Assembly: GCF_001007935.1 (NCBI RefSeq)
Contig: NZ_CP011451.1
Coordinates: 3,410,001 to 3,474,000, forward strand
DNA: 64,000 bases
Origin: Nitrosomonas communis
Lineage (GTDB): Bacteria > Pseudomonadota > Gammaproteobacteria > Burkholderiales > Nitrosomonadaceae
Reading direction: 5' to 3'
A model generated the notes under the pieces. That model worked only from the letters and a program-made list of their open reading frames with translations, did not search any database and had not been told where the DNA came from. Each line of letters starts with the position of its first letter. The first letter of the stretch is position 1. The position numbers were made by a program, and so were the translations under genes. This document shows, piece by piece, positions 46,779 to 54,577 of the stretch.

Positions 46779-47747
46779 CTAACCATATTTTTCAATTGCT
46801 GCTTCCAGCCGATTGATGACTTCCTGCCGTAATGCGGCCGGCTCCAATACTTCCACACCCGCGCCATGTTTCAGAATATCCATCACGAGTTCTTTGCTAT
46901 TAGCATAAGGGATGCTTAGTTCATAGCTGCCATCGGGTAATAGTTTGCCTTGTTGCTGGGAGTGCCATTGTTCATCGGCTACCCAGCGGGCACGCTCGGG
47001 AGAGAAAAGCAGCACGGCAGTTGCTTGCGGTTGGCCGGCAAAAATGCCGTAGCTGGAGGCGAAGTGAGCATCGAGTTCGACCTCATCGAATTCGAGCGCA
47101 ACCTGATCGAGTGGATGGCATGCGCGGATGCGGTCGACAGCAAAGCTGCGCAGCGCATTGCGTTTGTGGCAGTAGGCATCCAGATACCAGTTGTCACGAT
47201 AATGAGTCAGCCGCTGCGGCGAAACCTCGCGTTGGCTGGTTTGATCGTCGCTGCGCCCATGATAGTGGATGTGCAGCCGTTTTCTTTGCAGCAAGGCGCT
47301 GGCTACAGACTGGAAGTGTTCACTGGCGGTATTCCTCGCTGTCATCCGTAGAATACGGATGCGCTTGGCGATTTCATCCTTATTGAGCTGCACGGTGGCG
47401 AGAATTTTTTCGAGGCGATTTTTGATTGGTTTGAGGTAATCATCCAGCAAGCCGGGTTGGGTTTGCTGCAGTAACTGCTGCACGGTTAACAGTGCGTACA
47501 GTTCATTGGCATTGAACCAGAGCCCAGGCAATTCAAAGATCCCTTCCCTCTGGGTATCGTAAAAATAGCCATTGTGTTCTCGGTTGTATTCTAGCGGTGC
47601 GTTAAAGTACAACCGCAATTCATCAATCAAACGCTTGACCGTGGCAGGTGAGCATTCAAGCCTTGCTTCGAGTGTTTTCCTTGAAACGGGGAATCGACAA
47701 TTAGTTAATATTTGATGTAATTTGTATATACGCTGCAGGTGATCCAT
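46779..47747 (-). CDS. HTH-WYL transcriptional regulator (DeoR/YafY type)
   Basis: 322 aa. The N-terminal winged helix 'MDHLQRIYKLHQILTNCRFP' to 'LEARLECSPATVKRLIDEL' is followed by a WYL domain (about 150-235, 'RKRLHIHYHGRS', 'QRLTHYRDNWYLDAYC') and a C-terminal WCX extension. WYL regulators upstream of cas operons bind nucleic-acid ligands and often repress cas expression. It lies first in the cas cluster, same strand. Confidence 0.9.
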   Translation of the reverse strand: MDHLQRIYKLHQILTNCRFPVSRKTLEARLECSPATVKRLIDELRLYFNAPLEYNREHNGYFYDTQREGIFELPGLWFNANELYALLTVQQLLQQTQPGLLDDYLKPIKNRLEKILATVQLNKDEIAKRIRILRMTARNTASEHFQSVASALLQRKRLHIHYHGRSDDQTSQREVSPQRLTHYRDNWYLDAYCHKRNALRSFAVDRIRACHPLDQVALEFDEVELDAHFASSYGIFAGQPQATAVLLFSPERARWVADEQWHSQQQGKLLPDGSYELSIPYANSKELVMDILKHGAGVEVLEPAALRQEVINRLEAAIEKYG

Positions 47748-48099
47748 ACGGGACTTACTTTTTATTTTTATAATTACCGCATAATTATTGAATACTCAAA
47801 ACAACCTGTTTACGCGCATTAACGAGGCTTTGCTCCTGTGACGCCACAAGATAATGAATAGCACAATAGTCTATCATCATACTGCCGCCATTGTGCAAAT
47901 GTATCACCCGATTGTCATTTTATAGCGTTTGTCATGACTCAGAGCAAGGTAGCTGGAATTCAATGATTCCTGTATGCCATATCTATTTTCATGGCCATCA
48001 CTTGAAATGGCTCAATATTCATAGAGACGGCCAGGTGCGTTCAGGCAACAAGCATGGCGAGGATAAATTGACAAAGTCAGGTTAGAAGATGAGAGTGAT
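47748..48099. other. intergenic region, nothing recognised
   Basis: 350 bp upstream of the WYL gene; it must contain that promoter. A faint match to the right end of the dispersed element ('TTGACAAAGTCAGGTT' at 48068-48083) is too short to call. Confidence 0.5.
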
Positions 48100-48441
48100 C
48101 TATCCGCTTCTCACCTGCTGCTGCAAGGAATAAAACAACTGTCCTTCTCTCAGAATTTTAGTCTGAAGCCGTTCATCAGTGAGCTTGTCCCAGTGCAGCA
48201 GATCCACCTTGAACACGAGAGGCAAGTCATCGATTGCGTTCCATAATTTGCTGAAAGTATCGTCATTCATGGTCGGGGCAATGACCGCCAGATCGATGTC
48301 TGAGCTGTCTTTGTAGGTGTTTTTGGCACGTGAGCCAAAAATAAGGACGCGTTCGATCTCGGAATAATGCCTGAATATCCGATGAAAATCAGCCACAATG
48401 GCAGGTGCCAATCCGAAAGTCATTGAATATTCGTCTGCCAT
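48100..48441 (-). CDS. MNT-type nucleotidyltransferase
   Basis: 113 aa with the minimal nucleotidyltransferase motif 'LIFGSRAKNTYKDSSDIDLAV' (GSx10DxD) near residues 34-53 and a third Asp in 'KVDLLHWD'. Such proteins are often the antitoxin of a HEPN toxin, acting by AMP transfer. No HEPN gene is adjacent; only a short fragment of another gene lies upstream. Confidence 0.88.
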   Translation of the reverse strand: MADEYSMTFGLAPAIVADFHRIFRHYSEIERVLIFGSRAKNTYKDSSDIDLAVIAPTMNDDTFSKLWNAIDDLPLVFKVDLLHWDKLTDERLQTKILREGQLFYSLQQQVRSG

Positions 48442-48600
48442 GTCTTGGCCTCCGCCACCAGTTGCTGAAACACGGCCAGGCCTTGGGCAGTGATAGAGTA
48501 GTAAACCGGTTGCGCCAATGTTTGGTCATACATTTGACTGGTTAGGTTGCGCTTCGGTAAGTTTACTGCAAACGGTAAACGGTTTATTGAAATGATCTAC
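48420..48600 (-). pseudogene. fragment upstream of the nucleotidyltransferase
   Basis: An open frame without start ends inside the nucleotidyltransferase start: 'LPKRNLTSQMYDQTLAQPVY' then 'YSITAQGLAVFQQLV'. 'YYSITAQGLAVF' resembles the wing of a small winged-helix regulator. The 5' end is lost where a DnaA-box repeat begins. Confidence 0.35.
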
Positions 48601-48614
48601 TCGTTTTTATCAAT

Positions 48615-48722
48615 TCATACGGATTATCCACAAATTTCGTGGATAAGGCTGTGGGTAACTGCTTTATGTCACAGAAGCGTAATGTTTATTCCGCGTGCTT
48701 TAAAAAGAGGCTAAAGGATTTG
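48615..48722 (+). repeat. DnaA-box repeat, copy 1
   Basis: TTATCCACA (48624-48632) and GTGGATAA (48639-48646) form a palindrome, followed by TGTGGGTAA (48650-48658). The downstream 60 bases share 'TAATGTTTATT' and 'AAAAAGAGGCTAAAG' with the other copies. TTATCCACA is the consensus DnaA box. Confidence 0.75.
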
Positions 48723-48777
48723 TCATTTTGGCCGAAAATCAAATAAAAGTACCTACTTTGATATACTCCCTTCTAAC

Positions 48778-48812
48778 CCGGAGAGTTTCACCAGTCACTC
48801 TCCGGTTTTTTT
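48778..48812 (+). terminator. orphan Rho-independent terminator
   Basis: 9-bp stem CCGGAGAGT / ACTCTCCGG with loop TTCACCAGTC and seven T. No plus-strand gene ends just upstream, only the DnaA-box repeat, so a small RNA from about 48700 is possible. Confidence 0.75.
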
Positions 48813-49089
48813 ATTTCGTCCAGCAGTTCATTGTAAAGCCAGTTAATATCTCTACTGCGACTCGCTGTGAGGTTAGCTACAAGCTCAAAATGCTCATTTA
48901 TCAGAAATAAGCTCTGCCTTTCTCGCCTGTTTTTGCCTATCCTCGATACTCTTGGATACGTTTTTCAACCGCCTGCTAGAAAATCAATTGGATCCAGGTT
49001 AATTTACTGCCCCCGTCGTAGTTAATGCTTATATCTTTTGCGAACTTCTGCGCATAAGGCAGACCCCTAACACATAGCCGGTGGCCACA
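48813..49089. other. intergenic, nothing recognised
   Basis: No gene, repeat or structured element could be supported here. Confidence 0.5.
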
Positions 49090-49311
49090 TCAATAAAGAA
49101 GCGAGCCCTTCTCAATCTCCTGTTTCCGCTTTAAATACTCATCGCGGGTCATCTTACCTGCCTTGAAGTCTGCTTCCAGCTTATCCAGCTGGTCCTTGTG
49201 CTTGTACTCATAGGCGCCCCCAGCCGCGCCTGCACCAGCCAACAGCCAGCAGCCAGTCAAAGGGCTTAGCGCCAGCAAGATAACGATTAATCTGAGTAGT
49301 TTATGCATCAT
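49090..49311 (-). CDS. small SHOCT-type lipoprotein
   Basis: 73 aa from the ATG at 49311 (GGAGG five bases upstream; a frame from 49392 lacks a site). Lipoprotein signal 'MMHKLLRLIVILLALSPLTGC' with Cys at about 21, a glycine-rich segment, then a SHOCT-like helix pair 'LEADFKAGKMTRDEYLKRKQ'. Probably anchored to a membrane. Function unknown; monocistronic. Confidence 0.8.
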   Translation of the reverse strand: MMHKLLRLIVILLALSPLTGCWLLAGAGAAGGAYEYKHKDQLDKLEADFKAGKMTRDEYLKRKQEIEKGSLLY

Positions 49312-49619
49312 GATTCCTCCATATGTGAAATGTCGTTCAGGTGAGCTTGGCCTCAGCCGTGAGATTGAGCATTTCCGCTTTTTGTGTCTCAAATTTTGAT
49401 ACTACTCTCTCACTACCACCTGTCGATTAGCACTTGTCATTAGGGAAAATAAATATTCTTTAGTAATATTTTTACCTCAACAGTTTATCGAGTTACTTGG
49501 ATGGATAAAATACGTGTAAACACGTAGGCAGGCATAAGCGGAAAAAATAGCCATAATAGCCGATGGAGTGAGATAGCCTGAGTGGCCATAAAAAACACAT
49601 TTCGAGGTTATTTACTCCT

Positions 49620-49730
49620 ACTTGGTATCCACATTTTTCGGGGATAAGATTGTGGATAACCACCTTATGTTGAGGAGGCATCATATTTATTCAGGCTGCC
49701 TCAAAAATAGGCAAAGAGTATAGACTAACG
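49620..49730 (+). repeat. DnaA-box repeat, copy 2
   Basis: TATCCACA at 49626-49633 (one base off the consensus) and TGTGGATAA at 49651-49659, the exact complement of a DnaA box. The tail keeps 'ATATTTATTC' and 'AAAAATAGGCAAAGAG'. It is the most diverged copy. Confidence 0.65.
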
Positions 49731-49957
49731 GACCTAGTGGCTGATTTAGATTATCCTTGTAAGCACACATAAGAATGCCACTTGAATTATTCAAGCTGCA
49801 ATGCATGACATTTACGCATAAGGCAGCATGACCGGCAGTAGAATTCATACCCTAATGCAAGCAAGGAACCTCCATTGTCTGAAGGGGCTAATACCTCGCA
49901 CTACGCGGTTATCAAGAAGAATTTCTGGTAGAGATGCTGATGCCCTATGTCGCTGTA

Positions 49958-50060
49958 ATTCCAGCTCTAAATCAAACACGATGCGAAGGCGAGCCGCAGA
50001 CACTATCCATCATACGGCAATGTGAAGTCGATAAAGTCAGTTTTGATATAGAAATGGAAT
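49958..50060 (+). repeat. ~103-bp inverted-repeat element
   Basis: Ends ATTCCAGCTCTAAATCAAA and TTTGATATAGAAATGGAAT; core 'GATGCGAAGGCGAGCCGCAG' and 'CATACGGCAATGTGAAG'. Same orientation as the reference copy. Confidence 0.82.
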
Positions 50061-50157
50061 AAGGTAACCTCATTCTCGTATGATAGTGCCAAGAGAGATC
50101 AAATAAGCGGACAATAATGCAACGCATACAATTGAATAGTAAGTGGGGTAAGTCCAA

Positions 50158-50262
50158 ATTTTATTATCCACAATTTTCGTGGATAAGGCTGTGGGTAATT
50201 GACTTATATCATAGAAAGATAATGTTTATTTCAGATGCTGCAAAAAGATGCTAAAGTAAAAG
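50158..50262 (+). repeat. DnaA-box repeat, copy 3
   Basis: TTATCCACA (50164-50172), GTGGATAA (50179-50186) and TGTGGGTAA (50190-50198), with the same spacing as copy 1. The tail has 'TAATGTTTATTTC' and 'AAAAAGATGCTAAAG'. Confidence 0.75.
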
Positions 50263-50401
50263 CTCCTTGGTCGCAATTCCTCATCCTGGCAGCAAAATTT
50301 GTTAGCAGTCGAAAGTGTCTAGTGAAACAATATTAGGCAGCTAGTGCTGTCATCGTGTCTGAAACTTCAAATTGCTGGTTTCCAGTATAAGGGAAAATAT
50401 C

Positions 50402-50881
50402 ATGACAACCATTAAGCAGAAGATAGTTCCACATCTATGGTTCGACAAGGAAGCCAAAGAAGCTGCCGAATTTTACACGTCTATTTTCAAGAACTCTCGG
50501 ATCAAGCGCACTACCACGCTTCACAATATGCCTTCGGGAACAGTCGATGTCGTAACCTTCGAGCTCTTCGGACAAGAGTTCATGGCGATCAGTGCAGGCC
50601 CACTTTTCAAATTCAACGAGTCGCTATCGTTTATCGTCAAGTGTGATACACAGGAAGAAATTGATTTCTACTGGCAAAGACTTGCCAGCGAAGGTGGGCA
50701 GGAAGTCGAGTGTGGATGGCTTAAAGATAAATATGGCTTGTCATGGCAGATCGTTCCTGCTGTTATGGATGAAATGATGCAATCACAAGATCCTGCGAGA
50801 TTGACGCGCGTTACCCAAGCATTTCTCAAAATGAAGAAATTTGACATCGCGGCTTTACAAAGAGCATATGACGGAAAATAA
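50402..50881 (+). CDS. VOC / PhnB-like protein
   Basis: 159 aa from the ATG at 50402 (AAGGG upstream). 'KIVPHLWFDKEAKEAAEFYTS' region and 'EFMAISAGPLFKFNESLSFI' are typical of the '3-demethylubiquinone-9 3-methyltransferase' (PhnB) branch of the vicinal-oxygen-chelate superfamily. The common methyltransferase name is not supported by any SAM-binding motif. Probable small-molecule binding or isomerase-type enzyme; substrate unknown. Confidence 0.82.
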   Translation: MTTIKQKIVPHLWFDKEAKEAAEFYTSIFKNSRIKRTTTLHNMPSGTVDVVTFELFGQEFMAISAGPLFKFNESLSFIVKCDTQEEIDFYWQRLASEGGQEVECGWLKDKYGLSWQIVPAVMDEMMQSQDPARLTRVTQAFLKMKKFDIAALQRAYDGK

Positions 50882-50886
50882 CTCCA

Positions 50887-50997
50887 TTTTCCCATTTCCA
50901 AATTAAAACTGACTTTGGCAGTTTCACTTTGCCGTATGATTGATATTGATACTGTCTGCGGCTCGCCTTCGAGCCATTTTTGATTTGGAAATGGAAT
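50887..50997 (-). repeat. inverted-repeat element, reverse orientation
   Basis: Begins six bases after the VOC stop. Right end TTTGATTTGGAAATGGAAT is perfect; the left end has one insertion. Core 'GTCTGCGGCTCGCCTTCGAG'. Confidence 0.85.
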
Positions 50998-51109
50998 GAT
51001 TGCCTGACTTGGGTTAAATTCAGGCCATCAATGGCAAATTTCTTCCATTAGCGCTGCGACAATCGCGCGTACCACGCTCGTTTATTCTGCGCAGTGAGAT
51101 TCTCCCGTT

Positions 51110-54100
51110 TTATTCATTTGCCACAAATGTCCATTCCCGCCATTGCCCAAGTAACGTAAAATACAAACCCAGGCGTATGGGGCGTTGTTCCTCCATCTGT
51201 TGCAGTAAATTGGCGTAGCGTTCCAGTTGCGGGCGATAGCGCAGCTGCTCATTATCGAGAAAGGCTTCGATATCTCCCCCCTTGTGAATACCTGTTTTAT
51301 AATCAATAATCCAACGGGTTCCTGTGGTATCGATAAAAGTTCTATCTATGACGATATGATCGATTCCCTCTTTGCGCACACCGCTCAACGCCCATTCACA
51401 ACGTGCCTCGGCATGTTGGCCGCTTAGAATCCAGCGCGCTCTCTCGTCCTGCCATAATCGCTTAAGCGCGGTGGACAGTTGGGTTAGTGCCTGATCAAAA
51501 TGGTTCTGCGTGACGCCCATTTGCAGCAATAATGCGCGACCCGCACGCTCCAGGGGGGACACATCCTGCGGCGCAAAATGTTCGATACCGATAGTGCCGA
51601 TATGCTGTAACAATCGGTGGATCGCTGTACCGACCCGCCGCGCGGTTTCACTCGTCCAATCAAATTCAACTGATTCTTCCGGATTATGATAAGCAGCCGC
51701 AATGGCCACTTTGATCGCCTCGGGCGGCGCCGGCAGACTCCATTCAGTCGCTAACCGCAACCGCTTGCTGGAGTAGAACGGAGCTTCGGTCATTCCTTCT
51801 TGCGCGGTATTTTCCGCGGCTTCTTTCGTCAGCGTGTTAGCCTCCTGCAACAAAGCCTGAAAATGGGCCGCAGCAACCGGCCATAAACGCGCCAGCAAGC
51901 TGTTCGATGGGGGTGCCTTGATTTCCCTATTCTCGGGCAGCTCTGGCTGACTCACATGTCCGAACAGATGCAGTTGATGTTTGGCGCGCGTGGCGGCAAC
52001 ATAGAGCAAACGACCATCTTCCCACTCACCTTTTACTTGGTCCAATTTGCGTAAGTAAGCAGTAATCGGATTGGCCTCATCACCTACCGCATGGATCGGT
52101 GCCAGCAGCAATGCTGGCTCGCCTGATTTCAATTGGTGTTTCATCCAGTACAGTAATCTGGCTTCCTCATTTTTACCTCTGTGACCCAGGCCGGGTAGGA
52201 TGACGGTGTCAAATTCGAGCCCTTTCGCCTTATGAATGGTCATCAGTTGTAACGAATTATCCGCCGCTACATCGGGCAAGGCATAGAGCTGCTCGACATG
52301 CTCACTGAGGAGCTCGATATCCGGCGGTTGACCTGTTTCCTCCAGCTTTTCCAGCAATTGAAAATAAACTTCCGCATCATCCAGATCAGTTTCATCTGTC
52401 ACACAGGCCGGCCCGCCCAGGGCAAGCCAGGTCCCTTCCACATTCTGGCGCAACGAGCGTTTCGCCTGCTGAGCAATCGCACTCTCAAGGATAGGCAATA
52501 CACGGCTCAGTCGCTGTTGGCCATCCTCACTCAGTTGGCTATCACCACTAAGCTGCATAAGCCGGGGAACATGCCGCAGCTGGTCAATAATAGTTTTCTG
52601 CCAATCCTGGCCCGCCAACACATATAAATCCTGCAGAGTCAGTCCACACCAGGGTGCGCGCAATATCGCCAACCAGGCAATACGATCGCCATGGTGCAGC
52701 AAGGCGCGGGTTAACGCGAGTAAGTCCTGAACCACAGGACGATGAGTAAGCTGTTCGATTTCAACTGCCTGAAAGGACAGTCCTGCCCGTTTCAGATGAA
52801 CAATAATCTGCATGAGATGACTACGGTTGCGCACTAGAACGGCGGTCGTCCCATTCGGGTAAATCTCTTTAGCCCGCTGCACTATCGATACAATCTGTTG
52901 CGCTTCAGCAGAACCATCACGTTGCAGCGAGGGATAAAAAATCACTGGTTCTTTGGCTGAAGTCGCATGAAAGGCGACTGACGGCGCATACGAAACGGCA
53001 CTCAAAGTCATGTCATCCTTCTCTGGCAAAATAAGAGGGAAATGCTGATTGATCCAATGGACGATGCCTTGCTGAGAACGGAAATTGACCGATAAGCGCA
53101 GGAATTCCAGCGGAATTTGGCCAAACGCTCCACGATCACGAATTTCGAGAAATAACCCGACCTCGGCTTGCCGGAAGCGATAGATGGACTGCATCGGATC
53201 ACCCACCAGAAACAAGGTGCGCCCATCGTTCACTTGCCAGCCGGCGGTCAATCGCGCCAGCAATTCTGCCTGGTTGAAGGAGGTGTCCTGAAATTCATCT
53301 ACCAGCAAATGCTGGATACGATAGTCCAGCGCCAGTGCTAGATCGGTCGGGGCATCAGGTTCTCCCAGCGCCTGAATTGCAGCCAGGGTCAGCGCTGGGA
53401 AATCAACCTGCCCCATTTGCCGGAAAGTGATTTCGAGATAACCTGCTGTCAATCTAAGCAATTTGAATAATGCTTGCAGCGTCTCCCACTCTTCTTCCTG
53501 GTATTGATAGGCAGGAAGCTCTCGCAGCTGTGCCAGATGCTGAATAAATTTACTTTCAGCTGCCAATGCTTCCAGCAAAGCTTCCATGCGCCGCTTCATG
53601 TCGCGACAGTGCGCTTTTTCTTCTGGGTTATTTCCCTGAGGGGGAGGAAAGCCTTCATTTTTACTGATTCTCTTCCGTAATTCTCCTTTACTCGTCAGCA
53701 GCAAGCTGGCCAGTCCTTTCCATTGCGACAGATCATCAATTTGCGCACCTGGTAACATATGCATGTTCTGGCAATCCGTAATGGCAGAAGCGCTCTTTTC
53801 GCCTTCAAGCTGATTGGCAGCAAATCTTGCCAATGTCACCATTTCCTCCTTAGCCGTTGCCGGAATATGATCGACCAATCGCCGCAAGGCATCGACCACA
53901 AGTTCAGCCAGTGCCCCTTCCAGCTGATCACGCATGAGCCCGGCATGATTGGGATCGGCAAGAAAAGACAACCATTGATCCCGGCGTGCGAGCATGCTGG
54001 CCAGCAGTTGCTGTAGTTTGTCTAGTTGGTTATCGAGATGTTCAATCAGATGAGCAATCGCATGCGACCATTCATCCCCCGTTTCCACTGCTTCAATCGT

Positions 54101-54577
54101 TTGCCTGGCCGCCTGTTGATAAAGTTCTGTTGCATCCTCAGCAATGGAGGGTAGCGCACCTAGTTTGGAAAGAATAGGCATTTGGCTAACCAGTCTGGCG
54201 CATAAGGAATCGATCGTCTGGATGCGTAAACGGGCAGGATTTTCCAGTAATTGCCACTCATTGGCTCCATCATGCGCCAGTACGCGCTGGGCCAGCTGCC
54301 AAGTTTGATGTGCATACTGATCCTGCGGTGGCAGCGGATTTTGAGCATCCGTTAGCGCCTGCAGAATGCGCTGCCGCATTTCACTCGCTGCCTTGCGGGT
54401 AAAAGTAATCGCCACGATTTCTTCCGGCGCGTCGACTCTTTCCAGCAGCACCAGGAATCGCTGGGTCAATAAACCGGTTTTACCTGAGCCAGCGGGTGCC
54501 TGCACAATAAAGGAGTGTTGCGGATCAAGCGCTCGCAACCGCTCAGCCTGATCAGCCACACCTGGCTGCCTTGTCAT
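51110..54577 (-). CDS. addA: AddA-like UvrD-family helicase-nuclease
   Basis: 1155 aa. UvrD/RecB helicase: Walker A 'APAGSGKTGLLTQRFL' near 32, 'IVAITFTRKAASEMRQRI' (motif Ia), 'LLVDEFQDTSF' (motif II), 'LVGDPMQSIYRFR' (III) and 'LMTIHKAKGLEFDTVILPG' (V). The C-terminal PD-(D/E)xK nuclease has 'GTRWIIDYKTG' near 1090. It is the helicase-nuclease subunit that resects double-strand breaks for RecA. It overlaps the addB-like gene by 4 bp. Confidence 0.92.
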   Translation of the reverse strand: MTRQPGVADQAERLRALDPQHSFIVQAPAGSGKTGLLTQRFLVLLERVDAPEEIVAITFTRKAASEMRQRILQALTDAQNPLPPQDQYAHQTWQLAQRVLAHDGANEWQLLENPARLRIQTIDSLCARLVSQMPILSKLGALPSIAEDATELYQQAARQTIEAVETGDEWSHAIAHLIEHLDNQLDKLQQLLASMLARRDQWLSFLADPNHAGLMRDQLEGALAELVVDALRRLVDHIPATAKEEMVTLARFAANQLEGEKSASAITDCQNMHMLPGAQIDDLSQWKGLASLLLTSKGELRKRISKNEGFPPPQGNNPEEKAHCRDMKRRMEALLEALAAESKFIQHLAQLRELPAYQYQEEEWETLQALFKLLRLTAGYLEITFRQMGQVDFPALTLAAIQALGEPDAPTDLALALDYRIQHLLVDEFQDTSFNQAELLARLTAGWQVNDGRTLFLVGDPMQSIYRFRQAEVGLFLEIRDRGAFGQIPLEFLRLSVNFRSQQGIVHWINQHFPLILPEKDDMTLSAVSYAPSVAFHATSAKEPVIFYPSLQRDGSAEAQQIVSIVQRAKEIYPNGTTAVLVRNRSHLMQIIVHLKRAGLSFQAVEIEQLTHRPVVQDLLALTRALLHHGDRIAWLAILRAPWCGLTLQDLYVLAGQDWQKTIIDQLRHVPRLMQLSGDSQLSEDGQQRLSRVLPILESAIAQQAKRSLRQNVEGTWLALGGPACVTDETDLDDAEVYFQLLEKLEETGQPPDIELLSEHVEQLYALPDVAADNSLQLMTIHKAKGLEFDTVILPGLGHRGKNEEARLLYWMKHQLKSGEPALLLAPIHAVGDEANPITAYLRKLDQVKGEWEDGRLLYVAATRAKHQLHLFGHVSQPELPENREIKAPPSNSLLARLWPVAAAHFQALLQEANTLTKEAAENTAQEGMTEAPFYSSKRLRLATEWSLPAPPEAIKVAIAAAYHNPEESVEFDWTSETARRVGTAIHRLLQHIGTIGIEHFAPQDVSPLERAGRALLLQMGVTQNHFDQALTQLSTALKRLWQDERARWILSGQHAEARCEWALSGVRKEGIDHIVIDRTFIDTTGTRWIIDYKTGIHKGGDIEAFLDNEQLRYRPQLERYANLLQQMEEQRPIRLGLYFTLLGQWREWTFVANE

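Larger units (their letters stand above)
49312..50401. other. long intergenic region built of repeats
   Basis: Over 1 kb without a gene. It holds two DnaA-box repeats (49620-49730 and 50158-50262) and one inverted-repeat element (49958-50060). The rest (49740-49950) shows nothing recognisable. Confidence 0.7.

Noticed and set aside
48615..50262. Chromosomal origin of replication
   Set aside because: DnaA boxes are present, but there is no dnaA, dnaN, gyrB or mnmG and no AT-rich unwinding cluster beside them; the sites belong to a repeat family.
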